DNA of 31,793 bases, taken from the NCBI GenBank assembly GCA_964399965.1, contig CAYNRX010000028.1:1-31793 (forward strand), in the 5' to 3' direction. This document shows, piece by piece, positions 1-7,495 of this stretch. The notes beneath the pieces were generated by a model that made no database searches, was not told the origin of the DNA, and saw only the letters and a program-made list of their open reading frames with translations. Position 1 is the first letter of the stretch, and each line of letters begins with the position of its first letter. Both the position numbers and the translations under genes were made by a program. Source of the DNA: UBA1381 sp964399965. Its GTDB lineage: Bacteria > Bacillota > Clostridia > UBA1381.

Positions 1-14
1 AGCCGCTGCGTGAG

Positions 15-347
15 ATGTGTGCGAAAAAAGAGCCAACTTATATTGACAAAATCAAAGAACTTTCCGAATTGGCGGTATACGATAATTACTTCAATTCGGA
101 GCATGTATTCAATGTTCACGGAAAAGAGGTAGTTGTCAACGGCGATTTGCTGGCGGAAGCGTTGGAAAAACTTCCGGCGGATAAAAGGGACGTCATTCTG
201 CTGTCATACTTCCTTGAAATGACGGACGCTGAAATCGGGAAAGAACTTGACACAGTAAGGCAAAACATTTCAAAACGCCGTGCCTACATACTGAAACTGA
301 TGCGCAAATATCTGGAAAAGGAGGGTTTTGAATGGCCGCAAACGTGA
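15..347 (+). CDS. Sigma-70 region 4-like regulator of a conjugative element (5' end outside the window)
   Basis: This is the C-terminal part of an RNA-polymerase sigma-factor-like protein of the kind found in Tn916-type conjugative transposons. The segment from about residue 46 (ALEKLPADKRDVILL) through the helix-turn-helix (TDAEIGKELDTVRQNISKRR) matches sigma region 4, which binds the -35 element. Family members are usually about 140 residues. Here the reading frame stays open from base 3 to the first ATG at 15 and no ribosome site is visible, so the true start is probably upstream of the window. The gene overlaps the next by 16 nt, the usual coupling of this pair. Family knowledge suggests control of excision or transfer genes; the specific target cannot be read here. 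Confidence 0.75.
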   Translation: MCAKKEPTYIDKIKELSELAVYDNYFNSEHVFNVHGKEVVVNGDLLAEALEKLPADKRDVILLSYFLEMTDAEIGKELDTVRQNISKRRAYILKLMRKYLEKEGFEWPQT

Positions 348-571
348 AAAATCTGCCTTTATCGGTTATTTTTGCCGCAAAAAGCGGTGACGGACAGGCC
401 TTAGGCGCTGTATTAAACCACTACCAGCGGTACATACGCAGCCTGGCGACAAGAACGCTTACAGACGAATATGGGAACAAAGTTTATTATGTTGATGAGG
501 AAATACGCCTGCGTCTTGAAGCACGGTTGATTTACTGCATTGTAACAGATTTCAAAATCTTGCCGGTATAA
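332..571 (+). CDS. Small helix-turn-helix (HTH_16-type) conjugative-element protein
   Basis: A 79-residue protein whose start lies inside the preceding sigma-like gene, with a GGAGG-type ribosome site (aaggaggg) just before the ATG. The pattern LPLSVIFAAKSGDGQALGAVL, then HYQRYIRSLA, then a late RLEARLI helix is typical of the small helix-turn-helix proteins paired with sigma-like genes in Tn916-family and related elements. It is compact and has no signal peptide or membrane segment. It is presumably a DNA-binding or sigma-partner regulator. A homologous pair lies at the other end of the window (31143-31743). The C-terminus (CIVTDFKILPV) is slightly longer than in that copy. Confidence 0.72.
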   Translation: MAANVKNLPLSVIFAAKSGDGQALGAVLNHYQRYIRSLATRTLTDEYGNKVYYVDEEIRLRLEARLIYCIVTDFKILPV

Positions 572-575
572 CATT

Positions 576-618
576 CCGAGGCGGGAGTACGTTTCCCTTT
601 CCGTACTCCTTATCTCGG
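576..618 (+). repeat. Interrupted hairpin after the sigma/HTH pair
   Basis: An 8-bp inverted repeat (GGAGTACG at 584-591 and CGTACTCC at 602-609) is nested inside a 5-bp outer pair (CCGAG at 576-580 and CTCGG at 614-618). It starts 5 nt after the stop of the small HTH gene. There is no T-run directly after it, so it may be a processing or protective structure, or a regulatory site, rather than a terminator by itself. Confidence 0.5.
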
Positions 619-628
619 TTATCATTCC

Positions 629-660
629 GTAAAAGCACATTTTAAGAAATGTGTTTTTAC
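629..660 (+). terminator. Probable terminator of the sigma/HTH_16 operon
   Basis: A 14-bp stem with one G-U pair (arms 629-642 and 647-660) and a 4-nt loop (TAAG). The core CACATTT/AAATGTG is preceded by an A-run and followed by TTTTT, which gives a Rho-independent terminator that could act on both strands. It sits behind the hairpin at 576-618. Confidence 0.6.
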
Positions 661-1098
661 AGGCTGATAAATGCCGATTGTTCTTTGACAAAGAAAGCGG
701 ATTTTTCGCAGTATAGGCAAAACAAACACATTCCGTCCGTGCCGAGCTTTACAGAAAATGCGCCGAGACGTCAGGACAAACATATTTGTTTCATTACCCC
801 CTTTCTTTTTTTATTTGTCCTAAGACCGAGCGAGAACCATTTTACCGTAATTGCAGGATTGGCAGCCTGCAAGCCATGACGCACAGACGGCATAATGATA
901 CTCCCGCCTTGAACGCGTCACGGCATTGGGCGGCTGGACGAGAACCGTGCAGGGGTGCCTGCGACAATGTATGAAATACATTGCGCAAGCCCGTGGAGCG
1001 CAGCCGGCGCCGTTTGTATTTGCTGTAACTATATTTGTAATAGTGTACTTGCTGTCTTTCATAAGATGTATTATCTCTTTCTCACAGGAGGTATCTAA
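661..1098. other. Non-coding stretch between the element regulators and the recombinase
   Basis: No ORF here has a credible ribosome site. The short frames on both strands look like chance. The stretch contains a strong palindrome at 961-986 (listed separately) and is GC-rich between about 880 and 1015, then AT-rich up to the 56-residue ORF. In related elements this position holds control sequences between the regulators and the excision/integration genes, which is the likely role here, though nothing specific can be assigned. Confidence 0.4.
961..986. repeat. Strong palindrome upstream of the recombinase genes
   Basis: Perfect 8-bp arms CAATGTAT (965-972) and ATACATTG (976-983) flank a GAA loop. 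An extra GCG/CGC pair (961-963 with 984-986) continues the stem past one bulged base. It may be a protein-binding site, a recombination-related site or an RNA hairpin. There is no T-run, so it is not a terminator. Confidence 0.55.
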
Positions 1099-1269
1099 AT
1101 GAACGACAATATGGCATATTTAACTGATACAAGTAAAATATCTATAGATAAAATGAATTTTATAATCACAAATTTTCGCCCTAAACATTCAGATAAATAT
1201 AAAGAAATAAAGTCTGAAATAGAAAGAAAACTTTTTGATGTTTTCAAAAAGTATGCAATTAGGCATTGA
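1099..1269 (+). CDS. 56-residue protein encoded just upstream of the serine recombinase
   Basis: A 57-codon frame starts with ATG at 1099, six bases after a perfect AGGAGG (1087-1092), which strongly supports translation. The product begins MNDNMAYLTDTSK, is rich in Lys, Asp and Ile, and is predicted helical in its second half (KYKEIKSEIERKLFDVFKKY). No signal peptide or membrane span is seen, and I do not recognise the family. It lies 74 nt before the recombinase in the same direction. Small basic proteins in this position are often recombination directionality factors or other helpers of the integrase; that role is inference from position only. Confidence 0.6.
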   Translation: MNDNMAYLTDTSKISIDKMNFIITNFRPKHSDKYKEIKSEIERKLFDVFKKYAIRH

Positions 1270-1343
1270 AAGTTATGATATAGCGCGTTATAATATGAGT
1301 AATATGGGCGGCTCATATCATAACATCGTTATGGAGGTATACG

Positions 1344-2855
1344 ATGTTTGACGATATATATACACGACAATCTATTGACAAAGCGGACAGTATATCAGTA
1401 GAAAGTCAGCTTGAATACTGCAAGTATGAGACACGCGGTAATCCGTATAAAGTATATTCAGATAAGGGATACAGCGGCAAAAATACTAACCGTCCCGGTT
1501 TTGAAGAAATGATGAGCAACATTAAGGAAGGCAACGTCTCAAGAGTTATCGTCTATAAGTTAGACCGTATTAGCCGTTCTATCTTAGACTTTGCAAATAT
1601 GATGGACATATTTGGGCAATACAATGTCGAGTTTGTTTCGTCAACAGAGCGGTTTGATACGTCAACACCTATCGGACGGGCGATGCTGAATATCTGTATT
1701 GTCTTTGCACAGCTTGAGCGCGAAACAATACAAAAAAGAGTTGCCGATGCTTATTACTCACGGAGTAAGCGGGGTTTCTATATGGGAGGGCGCATTCCGT
1801 ATGGTTTCTCAAAAACAAGCACCGTAATAGACGGTATAAAAACGTCTAAATACGTTCCTGTCCCAGAAGAAGCAGAACAAATAAGGCTGATGTATTCTAT
1901 GTATTCCGACAGTAAACATTCACTTGGTGATATTATTGCATACTTTAATGAACATGGAATAAAAAATCTTCGAGGTGGAATGTGGAGCGTAGGCAGAATC
2001 AGCGATATGCTTCGCAATCCTGTATATGTAATGGCAGACGCAGATGTGTATGACTTTTTTATTAGTCAAGGTGCAAATGTTATAAATCCTGTTTCGGATT
2101 TTACCGGATATAATGCGTGTTATCTATATCAGGGGAATAAGTCTAAAACAAGAAAGCAGCTTGATTTAACCGATAAGGAAATTGTACTGGCGCCTCATCA
2201 GGGGATTGTTTCTTCAAAAGATTGGATAAAATGCCGTTTGCGCTGCTTGAATAACAGACAATCAACGCAAACGTGCAAAGCGAAAACTTCATGGCTGGTC
2301 GGCAAAGTAAAATGCGGAAAATGCGGTTATGGTCTTACGATTGTGAAAGCAAATACGAAATGGCACAGATATTTTGTATGTGCGACATCTCTCACAACAA
2401 AAAAAGCGAATTGTCAAGGTACAGGCGGCACAGTTTATGCTGATGTATTAGAAGATTATATTATAAAGGCGATTCGAGAAAAATTATCAGAATTCAAAAC
2501 GCTTACTTATCAATCCGAACAAAAAAGCAAGCCAAAAGTCAATGAAAATAAAATACGTTTGTCTGAAATAGACAAAGAGATTGACGATCTGCTTTCCAAA
2601 GTGGTCGGGGCAAATACTGTTTTAATGGAATACATCAACAAAAAGGTTGAACAGTTAGATACAGAGAGAAAAAATCTTCAAGAAGAAATAGTATCACTTA
2701 CCCATAACCAAAATGCAAAAGATATAGAAACAGTAACCAACCACGTTGAAACTTGGGATAGTATCAGCTATGAAGATAAGCAATCTGTTGTTGACACATT
2801 GATTAAAGTTATACGTATTGCCGACGGCAATATAGAGATAACTTGGAACATTTAA
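1344..2855 (+). CDS. Large serine recombinase (site-specific integrase/transposase)
   Basis: A 503-residue member of the large serine recombinases, which integrate and excise mobile elements by double-strand cleavage through a phosphoserine link. The N-terminal resolvase domain (about 1-150) has the nucleophile at Ser10 (YTRQS), the VYKLDRISRS segment and the ATPIGRAMLN-like helix start (STPIGRAML). A recombinase domain follows (about 160-290). A zinc ribbon begins with CGKCG near residue 324 and has two further Cys at about 348 and 359. A coiled coil follows at about 400-460. Length and order fit TndX/TnpX-like proteins. GGAGG at 1333-1337 lies 6 nt before the ATG. It appears intact and ends at a terminator, as expected for the last gene of an element. 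Confidence 0.93.
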   Translation: MFDDIYTRQSIDKADSISVESQLEYCKYETRGNPYKVYSDKGYSGKNTNRPGFEEMMSNIKEGNVSRVIVYKLDRISRSILDFANMMDIFGQYNVEFVSSTERFDTSTPIGRAMLNICIVFAQLERETIQKRVADAYYSRSKRGFYMGGRIPYGFSKTSTVIDGIKTSKYVPVPEEAEQIRLMYSMYSDSKHSLGDIIAYFNEHGIKNLRGGMWSVGRISDMLRNPVYVMADADVYDFFISQGANVINPVSDFTGYNACYLYQGNKSKTRKQLDLTDKEIVLAPHQGIVSSKDWIKCRLRCLNNRQSTQTCKAKTSWLVGKVKCGKCGYGLTIVKANTKWHRYFVCATSLTTKKANCQGTGGTVYADVLEDYIIKAIREKLSEFKTLTYQSEQKSKPKVNENKIRLSEIDKEIDDLLSKVVGANTVLMEYINKKVEQLDTERKNLQEEIVSLTHNQNAKDIETVTNHVETWDSISYEDKQSVVDTLIKVIRIADGNIEITWNI

Positions 2856-2881
2856 GGCGTATTTATATAACGCCGTTTTTT
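2856..2881 (+). terminator. Rho-independent terminator after the serine recombinase
   Basis: GGCGT (2856-2860) pairs with ACGCC (2870-2874) and a run of six T follows after one G. It begins directly after the recombinase stop codon. The stem is short but the position and T-run are convincing. Confidence 0.65.
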
Positions 2882-3031
2882 AAGATATTTTTACTTGTAT
2901 CATTCTGTTTCGGTGAAGCGTTGGATAATTTGCAAAGAAAGATGGCGCATAAGCCGGTCAAGGGCGTAGGAATGAAAAAAAGCTTATAATTTACAACGCG
3001 GCGGAAAAAGTTGTGTAAAAAGTATAAAAAC

Positions 3032-3082
3032 AAACCTCCTTGGTGAAAATTATGGCAGAAATAATTTTTATCAAGGAGGTTT
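3032..3082 (+). promoter_or_regulatory. Long hairpin that sequesters a Shine-Dalgarno site
   Basis: Arms 3032-3053 and 3061-3082 are 22 nt each and pair along their full length in RNA with only two G-U pairs and a 7-nt loop (GGCAGAA). The right arm contains AAGGAGG (3073-3079), placed 8 nt before an ATG at 3088 that opens an 8-codon ORF (MKIPKDVI, stop at 3112-3114). The structure would hide the ribosome site in a read-through transcript. Such hairpins are known at transposase leaders such as IS200, so this may be the left-over 5' end of an insertion sequence or another translationally controlled gene. Confidence 0.6.
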
Positions 3083-3284
3083 TCAACATGAAAATACCAA
3101 AGGACGTAATTTAACCGTGTCTGCACTATATCAATATAGGATCAAATTAAATCTTGCCAGTCTATTTGCAAACAGCACACAATCTCATAAACTGTGGCTA
3201 AAAACGGTATTGTGAATCAAAACCTATTACAAATGATACATGCTCTCACAGCAATAATTTCATATTTTACAGCAATAATACTTA

Positions 3285-3313
3285 ATGACTTTTTTGGTTT
3301 GGTGATGTATACT
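3285..3313 (+). promoter_or_regulatory. Possible promoter of the GH115-like gene
   Basis: ATGACT (3285-3290, four of six matches to TTGACA) is followed after 17 nt by TATACT (3308-3313, five of six matches to TATAAT). It would give a leader of roughly 65 nt before the ATG at 3385. The match is moderate and no other candidate is better. Confidence 0.35.
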
Positions 3314-3384
3314 GTTTGTGACAGACTAAATCTCCGTCATAGCGATCAATAACGCATAAGGATATTTGAAAGGAAGAACATAAA

Positions 3385-5313
3385 ATGAACATCAATACGA
3401 GGATCGTATACCTTGGACAGAGCAATGCCGTAAAGACTGCTATAGAAATACTTCACCGCGATATGAAAACTGTTTTTTACGCTTCCGACAAAGACGGCGG
3501 CGAGCTCTCACTTATAGAGAAGGATATGCCCAAGGAGCGGTTTGAGATAAAGGACGGCAGCATATACGCGGGCGATGAACTTGGTTTTGTGTACGGACTT
3601 TTGCACATAAGCGAGACATCCCTCGGCATACCGCCGTTTTGGTTTTGGTACGATTATGAGCCGAAGCGTATGAGTGAAGCTGCAATAGCCGATTATATAT
3701 CTATTCCCGCAAAGATACGTTTCCGCGGCTGGTTCCTGAACGATGAGATACTGCTTACACACTGGGCTCCGAACGGCGACGCTTTATTGCCATGGAAAAT
3801 GGCATTCGAAGCGATACTAAGATGTGGCGGTAATATGGTTATACCGGACACGCAGGTAACGCCTGAACACAGCGCGCTTGCCGCTTCGTATGGGCTGTGG
3901 CTCACGCATCACCATGCTGAACCGCTTGGAGCAGATATGTTCGTTAAGGCGTACCCCGATTTGGCTCCGTCTTATCAGAAGTATTCGGATAAATTTAAAA
4001 AACTGTGGGCTGACGGGATAGAGAGGCAAAAATCGTATAAGGTAGTTTGGGATCTTGGCTTCAGAGGGCAGGGAGATACTCCGTTCTGGGATTCCGACAA
4101 GGACTCCGGATATGACACAGATGAGAAGCGCGGGAAACTGATAAGCGATATAATAAGACTTCAATATAATATGATACATGAAAAAGTTAAGAAGCCTGTA
4201 TGCTGTACATATCTTTACGGTGAAACGATGGAGCTTTACCGAAAAGGCTGTCTGAGCCTGCCGGAGGATATTATTAAGATATTTGCCGATAACGGCTACG
4301 GCAAAATGGTATCTCGCCGCATCGGTATGGATAATCCGCGTACAGTGGCATTGCCGGAAAAAAATGACGGAATGTACGGCATATATTATCACGTCTCATA
4401 CTGTGATCTTCAATCCTGCTCGCATATTACTCAGACAGGAGTGAGCCTTGACTTTATAACAAACGAGCTTGAAAATGCCTTTGAAAAGGGTGCTGATGAT
4501 TATTTGATAGTAAACTGCTCAAATATACGTCCTCATGTATTTATGCTTGCAGCTATAAGCTGTATATGGAAGGGTGAAAAATTTGATGCTGCCGATTTTG
4601 CAAAAACCTATTTCGGCGATGAAAAAGCTGCCGCCGCATATCTTGATTATGCCGGTGAGGCTATATCGTTCGGTGAGCACGAGGACGAGAAAGCGGGTGA
4701 CCATTTTTACAATTTCAGCGTAAGAGCATTTGCCTCGGATATAATGAAAGGCAGGGATCACTCGATACATATGAAATGGGTCACAGGCAATATTCCTATC
4801 GCGGAACAGTTGAAATGGTTCATGGAAAAATGTGATGAAGGCGAAAACAATTACGACAGATTCATAAAGTCGCACGACTGCACATTAGGAAAACTGTACG
4901 ACAGCACTATAATGCTCCACGGCAGACTGCATTATCACGGCTATAAGGGAGGCGCGCTTTTTGCACGTGCCTGCATGAAGCTGCTTGATAAGGACTATGT
5001 AAAAGCTTTCTATCTGACAGGTCTTGCGGCGGAAGAATTTGAAGCAGCGAATGAACTTCTTAGTGCCTCGGAATACGGAGTGTGGAACGGCTTTTATGCG
5101 AATGAATGCTTTGCCGATTTTAAATTTACAGCATATATGTTAAGAAGGTTTATGTTTTATATCAGAAATTTTGGCGAAGGACCGGGCTTTTGGAACTGGC
5201 CGCGAGAGCTGTTTTACGATGAACAGGATAAGGGCGTAAGGCTTCAGATGAATATTGATAACCGCGATACAGATGAGGCTCTGTTTGAGAAATTGAAGCA
5301 GTTAAAAATGTAA
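3385..5313 (+). CDS. Glycoside hydrolase family 115-like alpha-glucuronidase
   Basis: A 642-residue protein resembling GH115, enzymes that remove (4-O-methyl-)glucuronic acid side chains from xylan. Supporting segments in order are an N-terminal alpha/beta part (about 1-100), FRGWFLNDE at 113-121, THHHAEPLG near 174, a WADGIERQKSYK stretch near 208, and WDLGFRGQGDTPFW at 222-235, all in positions where the family keeps conserved active-site residues. There is no signal peptide, so it probably acts in the cytoplasm on imported oligosaccharides. It is shorter than many GH115 proteins, which often exceed 800 residues with C-terminal beta domains. GAAAGGAAG lies before the ATG. No transporter or other hydrolase is adjacent, so it appears as a stand-alone gene between mobile-element remnants. 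Confidence 0.72.
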   Translation: MNINTRIVYLGQSNAVKTAIEILHRDMKTVFYASDKDGGELSLIEKDMPKERFEIKDGSIYAGDELGFVYGLLHISETSLGIPPFWFWYDYEPKRMSEAAIADYISIPAKIRFRGWFLNDEILLTHWAPNGDALLPWKMAFEAILRCGGNMVIPDTQVTPEHSALAASYGLWLTHHHAEPLGADMFVKAYPDLAPSYQKYSDKFKKLWADGIERQKSYKVVWDLGFRGQGDTPFWDSDKDSGYDTDEKRGKLISDIIRLQYNMIHEKVKKPVCCTYLYGETMELYRKGCLSLPEDIIKIFADNGYGKMVSRRIGMDNPRTVALPEKNDGMYGIYYHVSYCDLQSCSHITQTGVSLDFITNELENAFEKGADDYLIVNCSNIRPHVFMLAAISCIWKGEKFDAADFAKTYFGDEKAAAAYLDYAGEAISFGEHEDEKAGDHFYNFSVRAFASDIMKGRDHSIHMKWVTGNIPIAEQLKWFMEKCDEGENNYDRFIKSHDCTLGKLYDSTIMLHGRLHYHGYKGGALFARACMKLLDKDYVKAFYLTGLAAEEFEAANELLSASEYGVWNGFYANECFADFKFTAYMLRRFMFYIRNFGEGPGFWNWPRELFYDEQDKGVRLQMNIDNRDTDEALFEKLKQLKM

Positions 5314-5388
5314 AATATACATAGTATGTAACCCGAGAGCCAGACCGCCTTGTTAAGGTTTGTTAAATATTACTTATATATTTTTTTC

Positions 5389-5413
5389 GAGTCTGTGAAA
5401 AAAGTTTGTAAAT
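5389..5413 (+). repeat. Probable left terminal inverted repeat of an IS256-family element
   Basis: The sequence starting GAGTCTGTGAAAAAAG lies 50 nt upstream of the transposase frame and resembles IS256-family ends. A related inverted sequence occurs at about 29890-29920, after the second transposase remnant. No target-site duplication could be confirmed. Confidence 0.4.
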
Positions 5414-5454
5414 ATGAAGCCTTCTGTGGTAGAATATAATTAAACCACAGGAGG
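5406..5454 (+). promoter_or_regulatory. IS256-type promoter and ribosome-site hairpin
   Basis: TTGTAA (5406-5411) is followed after 18 nt by TAGAAT (5430-5435); an overlapping TATAAT sits at 5435-5440. An 11-bp inverted repeat with one G-U pair (5420-5430 with 5444-5454) encloses this -10 region, and its right arm carries AGGAGG (5449-5454), 8 nt before the transposase ATG. Any transcript entering from outside would therefore hide the ribosome site, a common brake on transposase synthesis. Confidence 0.5.
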
Positions 5455-5462
5455 CGTTTTTT

Positions 5463-5981
5463 ATGGCACGAAGAAGAAAATTAACAGAAGGAAAGAAAAA
5501 CATCATCGCAGGTCTGATAGAAGAGTATGATATCAAGACCGCCAATGACATTCAAGAGGCATTGAAAGATCTGCTGGGCGGTACGATCCAGGAGATGCTT
5601 GAGGCGGAGCTGAGTGAACATTTGGGTTACGAAAGCTACGAGCGCAGCAACAATCCTGATTATCGTAATGGCACTAAGCCTAAGAAACTTAAGAGCTCAT
5701 ACGGTGAAATCCCTATCGATGTTCCTCAGGACAGAGATGGTGATTTTGAGCCTAAAGTTGTTCCCAAGCGTAAAAAAGATATCTCTGAGATCGAGCAAAA
5801 GATCATATCCTTATACGCAAAGGGCTTAACTACGCGGCAAACATCTTCTGTAATAGATGATATATACGGTTTTGAAATAAGTGACGGTATGGTCAGTGAT
5901 ATTACAGATAAGATCATGCCAAAAATAGAGGAATGGCAGAACCGTACAGTCGGAGAAAATGAGAACAACTGCTGTAAATAA
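5463..5981 (+). pseudogene. IS256-family (mutator-type) transposase, N-terminal fragment with internal deletion
   Basis: The first about 160 residues (MARRRKLTEGKK to IEEWQNR) match the N-terminal half of IS256-family DDE transposases, including the EMLEAELSEHLGYE segment and the following helix-turn-helix region. Full proteins are about 400 residues. After WQNR the frame jumps straight to TVGENEN, which in an intact transposase lies roughly 45 residues further on, and then ends in NNCCK and a stop. The catalytic DDE core is therefore missing and the gene is dead. The complementary C-terminal part is found at 29231-29729. The shared TVGENE segment shows that the two pieces are not simply halves of one copy. 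Confidence 0.82.
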
Positions 5982-5997
5982 AAATAGCGCCAATATT

Positions 5998-6114
5998 TTA
6001 CTCAAGAAGCACGGAAAAAATTTTGTCGATCTCTTTTGCAGCTTCCGAAATCACAGTGGCATGGCCGGATACCGTAGGCGGTATGCTTTTATGCGGAGAA
6101 GGTGTATGTTTCAT
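5998..6114 (-). other. Possible short minus-strand gene remnant
   Basis: On the minus strand a 38-codon frame runs from ATG (6112-6114) to a stop at 5998-6000. It ends with a well-behaved helical stretch (SEAAKEIDKIFSVLLE). No good ribosome site precedes it and I do not recognise the family. It may be the 3' tail of a deleted gene left beside the transposase remnant, or chance. Confidence 0.2.
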
Positions 6115-6124
6115 CTGTAAAAGC

Positions 6125-6153
6125 TTGAAATTTCTCTCGTAGTATTGTATAAT
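6125..6153 (+). promoter_or_regulatory. Promoter of the LuxR-type regulator
   Basis: TTGAAA (6125-6130) and a perfect TATAAT (6148-6153) are separated by 17 nt. The site lies about 100 nt upstream of the regulator ATG at 6251. This is one of the best vegetative-type promoters in the window. Confidence 0.72.
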
Positions 6154-6158
6154 AAAAA

Positions 6159-6176
6159 TATTCGTAAAAACGAATA
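6159..6176. promoter_or_regulatory. Inverted repeat at the start of the regulator transcript
   Basis: Perfect 7-bp arms TATTCGT (6159-6165) and ACGAATA (6170-6176) flank AAAA. The repeat starts 5 nt after the -10, where transcription should begin, so it could be an operator for autoregulation or a 5' stabilising hairpin. A run of T follows at 6180-6185, so weak attenuation is also possible. Confidence 0.4.
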
Positions 6177-6250
6177 AAATTTTTTATAAAAGTATACGGG
6201 ATTGCGAATAGTTTATGACTGTGAAAAACAGTCTGAAAAAGAGGTGCTTT

Positions 6251-7450
6251 ATGGAATACATAACCGTACGCGATGCGGCGCAAAAATGGAATATATCAGA
6301 GAGGCTGGTGCAGAAATACTGTGCGATGGGGCGCATTGAAGGCGCAAAGAAATTTGGGGCTTCCTGGGTGATTCCCGCTGGAGCGGTAAAGCCAAAAGAC
6401 CCGCGCAAAGTACAAAAAGAACTGGCAATGCGGCGGGAAAGGCACCGAAGCATTTCTTATACGGGACTTATGCCGCTGATGAATACTGCGTTTGAACCGG
6501 GCAAATGCTTAGAATTTATTCATGATATGGCCGATGGGCCGCAAAAGCAGATTGCGCTTGCGGAATACTATTATTTCAGCGGGCAGCCGGAAAAAGCAGT
6601 GTATGAAACAGAGCTTTTCCTTACCGGAGAGGACAGGTATATCCAGCTTTCCGCCTGCTTGATTTATGCATATGCAAATCTTTCTGTCGGCAAGATACAA
6701 CGGGTCAGATATGCACTGACAGTGGTGCGGGAAATGCTTGCCGCGACTACGGAGAAACAACCAGAAATGCAGGCGGCGCTGTCCTTTGTTTCCTTTACAG
6801 CAGCGGTGCTTCTGCACCTCCCTTTACCGGGGGAATTACCGTCCATGCAGGAGTTCCTTCCCCTGCTTCCGATGGGGATCAGGATGTTTGCTTTATATGT
6901 AACTGCACACTATACCTATCTGCAAAAGGACTATCAAAAGAGCCTCGGCATTGTGGAGGCAACAATCAGTATGCAAACGGAAGAATATCCAATCCCTTGT
7001 ATTTATCTGCATTTGGTTGCGGTCATGGACTATATGAGCTTAAAACAAATAGACAAAGCAAAGCAGCATCTGCTTGCGGCGTGGGAGCTTGCAAAACCGG
7101 ATGATCTAATAGAAGGATTTGGCGAACACCACGGCCTTTTGGGCGGAATGCTGGAGGCGGTCATCAAGCCGGAATATCCGGAGGATTTTAAGCGGATCAT
7201 CGCCATCACCTACCGATTTTCCGCAGGGTGGCGTAAGATACATAATCCCAATACCGGGCATGACGTGGCAGATAACCTGACGACAACGGAATTTGCCGCG
7301 TCCATGCTGGCAGCCCGCGGCTGGACCAATCAGGAAATCGCAAGCCACATGAATATCTCTGTGAATACGGTAAAATATCATATTACCAACGCCATGCAAA
7401 AACTTAATATTGAAAGCAGACAGGATTTAAAAAAATATATGCTGTTGTAA
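6251..7450 (+). CDS. LuxR-type transcriptional regulator with N-terminal MerR-like HTH and TPR-like middle
   Basis: A 399-residue regulator. Residues 1-50 (ITVRDAAQKWNISERLVQKYC, then GASWVIPA) form an excisionase/MerR-like helix-turn-helix. The middle (about 85-315) is alpha-helical and looks like TPR repeats (for example YYYFSGQPEKAVYETELFL). The last about 60 residues are a LuxR-family DNA-binding domain (AARGWTNQEIASHMNISVNTVKYHITNAMQKL). It is thus MalT-like in its C-terminal half but lacks an ATPase domain. I prefer ATG 6251 with GAGGTG just upstream over the ATG at 6215, which has no ribosome site. It has its own promoter and terminator and faces a giant surface-protein operon, its most likely target. 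Confidence 0.85.
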   Translation: MEYITVRDAAQKWNISERLVQKYCAMGRIEGAKKFGASWVIPAGAVKPKDPRKVQKELAMRRERHRSISYTGLMPLMNTAFEPGKCLEFIHDMADGPQKQIALAEYYYFSGQPEKAVYETELFLTGEDRYIQLSACLIYAYANLSVGKIQRVRYALTVVREMLAATTEKQPEMQAALSFVSFTAAVLLHLPLPGELPSMQEFLPLLPMGIRMFALYVTAHYTYLQKDYQKSLGIVEATISMQTEEYPIPCIYLHLVAVMDYMSLKQIDKAKQHLLAAWELAKPDDLIEGFGEHHGLLGGMLEAVIKPEYPEDFKRIIAITYRFSAGWRKIHNPNTGHDVADNLTTTEFAASMLAARGWTNQEIASHMNISVNTVKYHITNAMQKLNIESRQDLKKYMLL

Positions 7451-7452
7451 GG

Positions 7453-7488
7453 AAAAAGGATTCGGTTTAGTTTACCGGATCCTTTTTT
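7453..7488 (+). terminator. Terminator after the LuxR-type regulator
   Basis: A 14-bp stem with one G-U pair (7453-7466 with 7474-7487) and a 7-nt loop, ending in six T (7483-7488). It separates the regulator transcript from the surface-protein operon. Confidence 0.85.
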
Positions 7489-7495
7489 CATACCT

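Larger units (their letters stand above)
2882..3384. other. Gene-free spacer, likely containing the element end
   Basis: About 500 bases without a credible gene. The boundary of the integrated element should lie in the first part, since a serine recombinase is normally the outermost gene, but no attachment-site repeat can be identified without the other element end. The stretch also holds the long hairpin at 3032-3082 with an 8-codon ORF (3088-3114), and a possible promoter (3285-3313) for the glycosidase gene. Confidence 0.4.

Noticed and set aside
649..879. Short plus-strand frame in the gene-free element region
   Set aside because: It starts inside a hairpin, has no ribosome site and an atypical composition.
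3817..4392. 191-codon minus-strand frame inside the GH115-like gene
   Set aside because: It is antisense to a clearly coding gene, has no ribosome site and its product has no recognisable motif.
6215..6250. Earlier ATG for the LuxR-type regulator
   Set aside because: No ribosome site precedes 6215, and the family N-terminus begins with the MEYITV segment at 6251.
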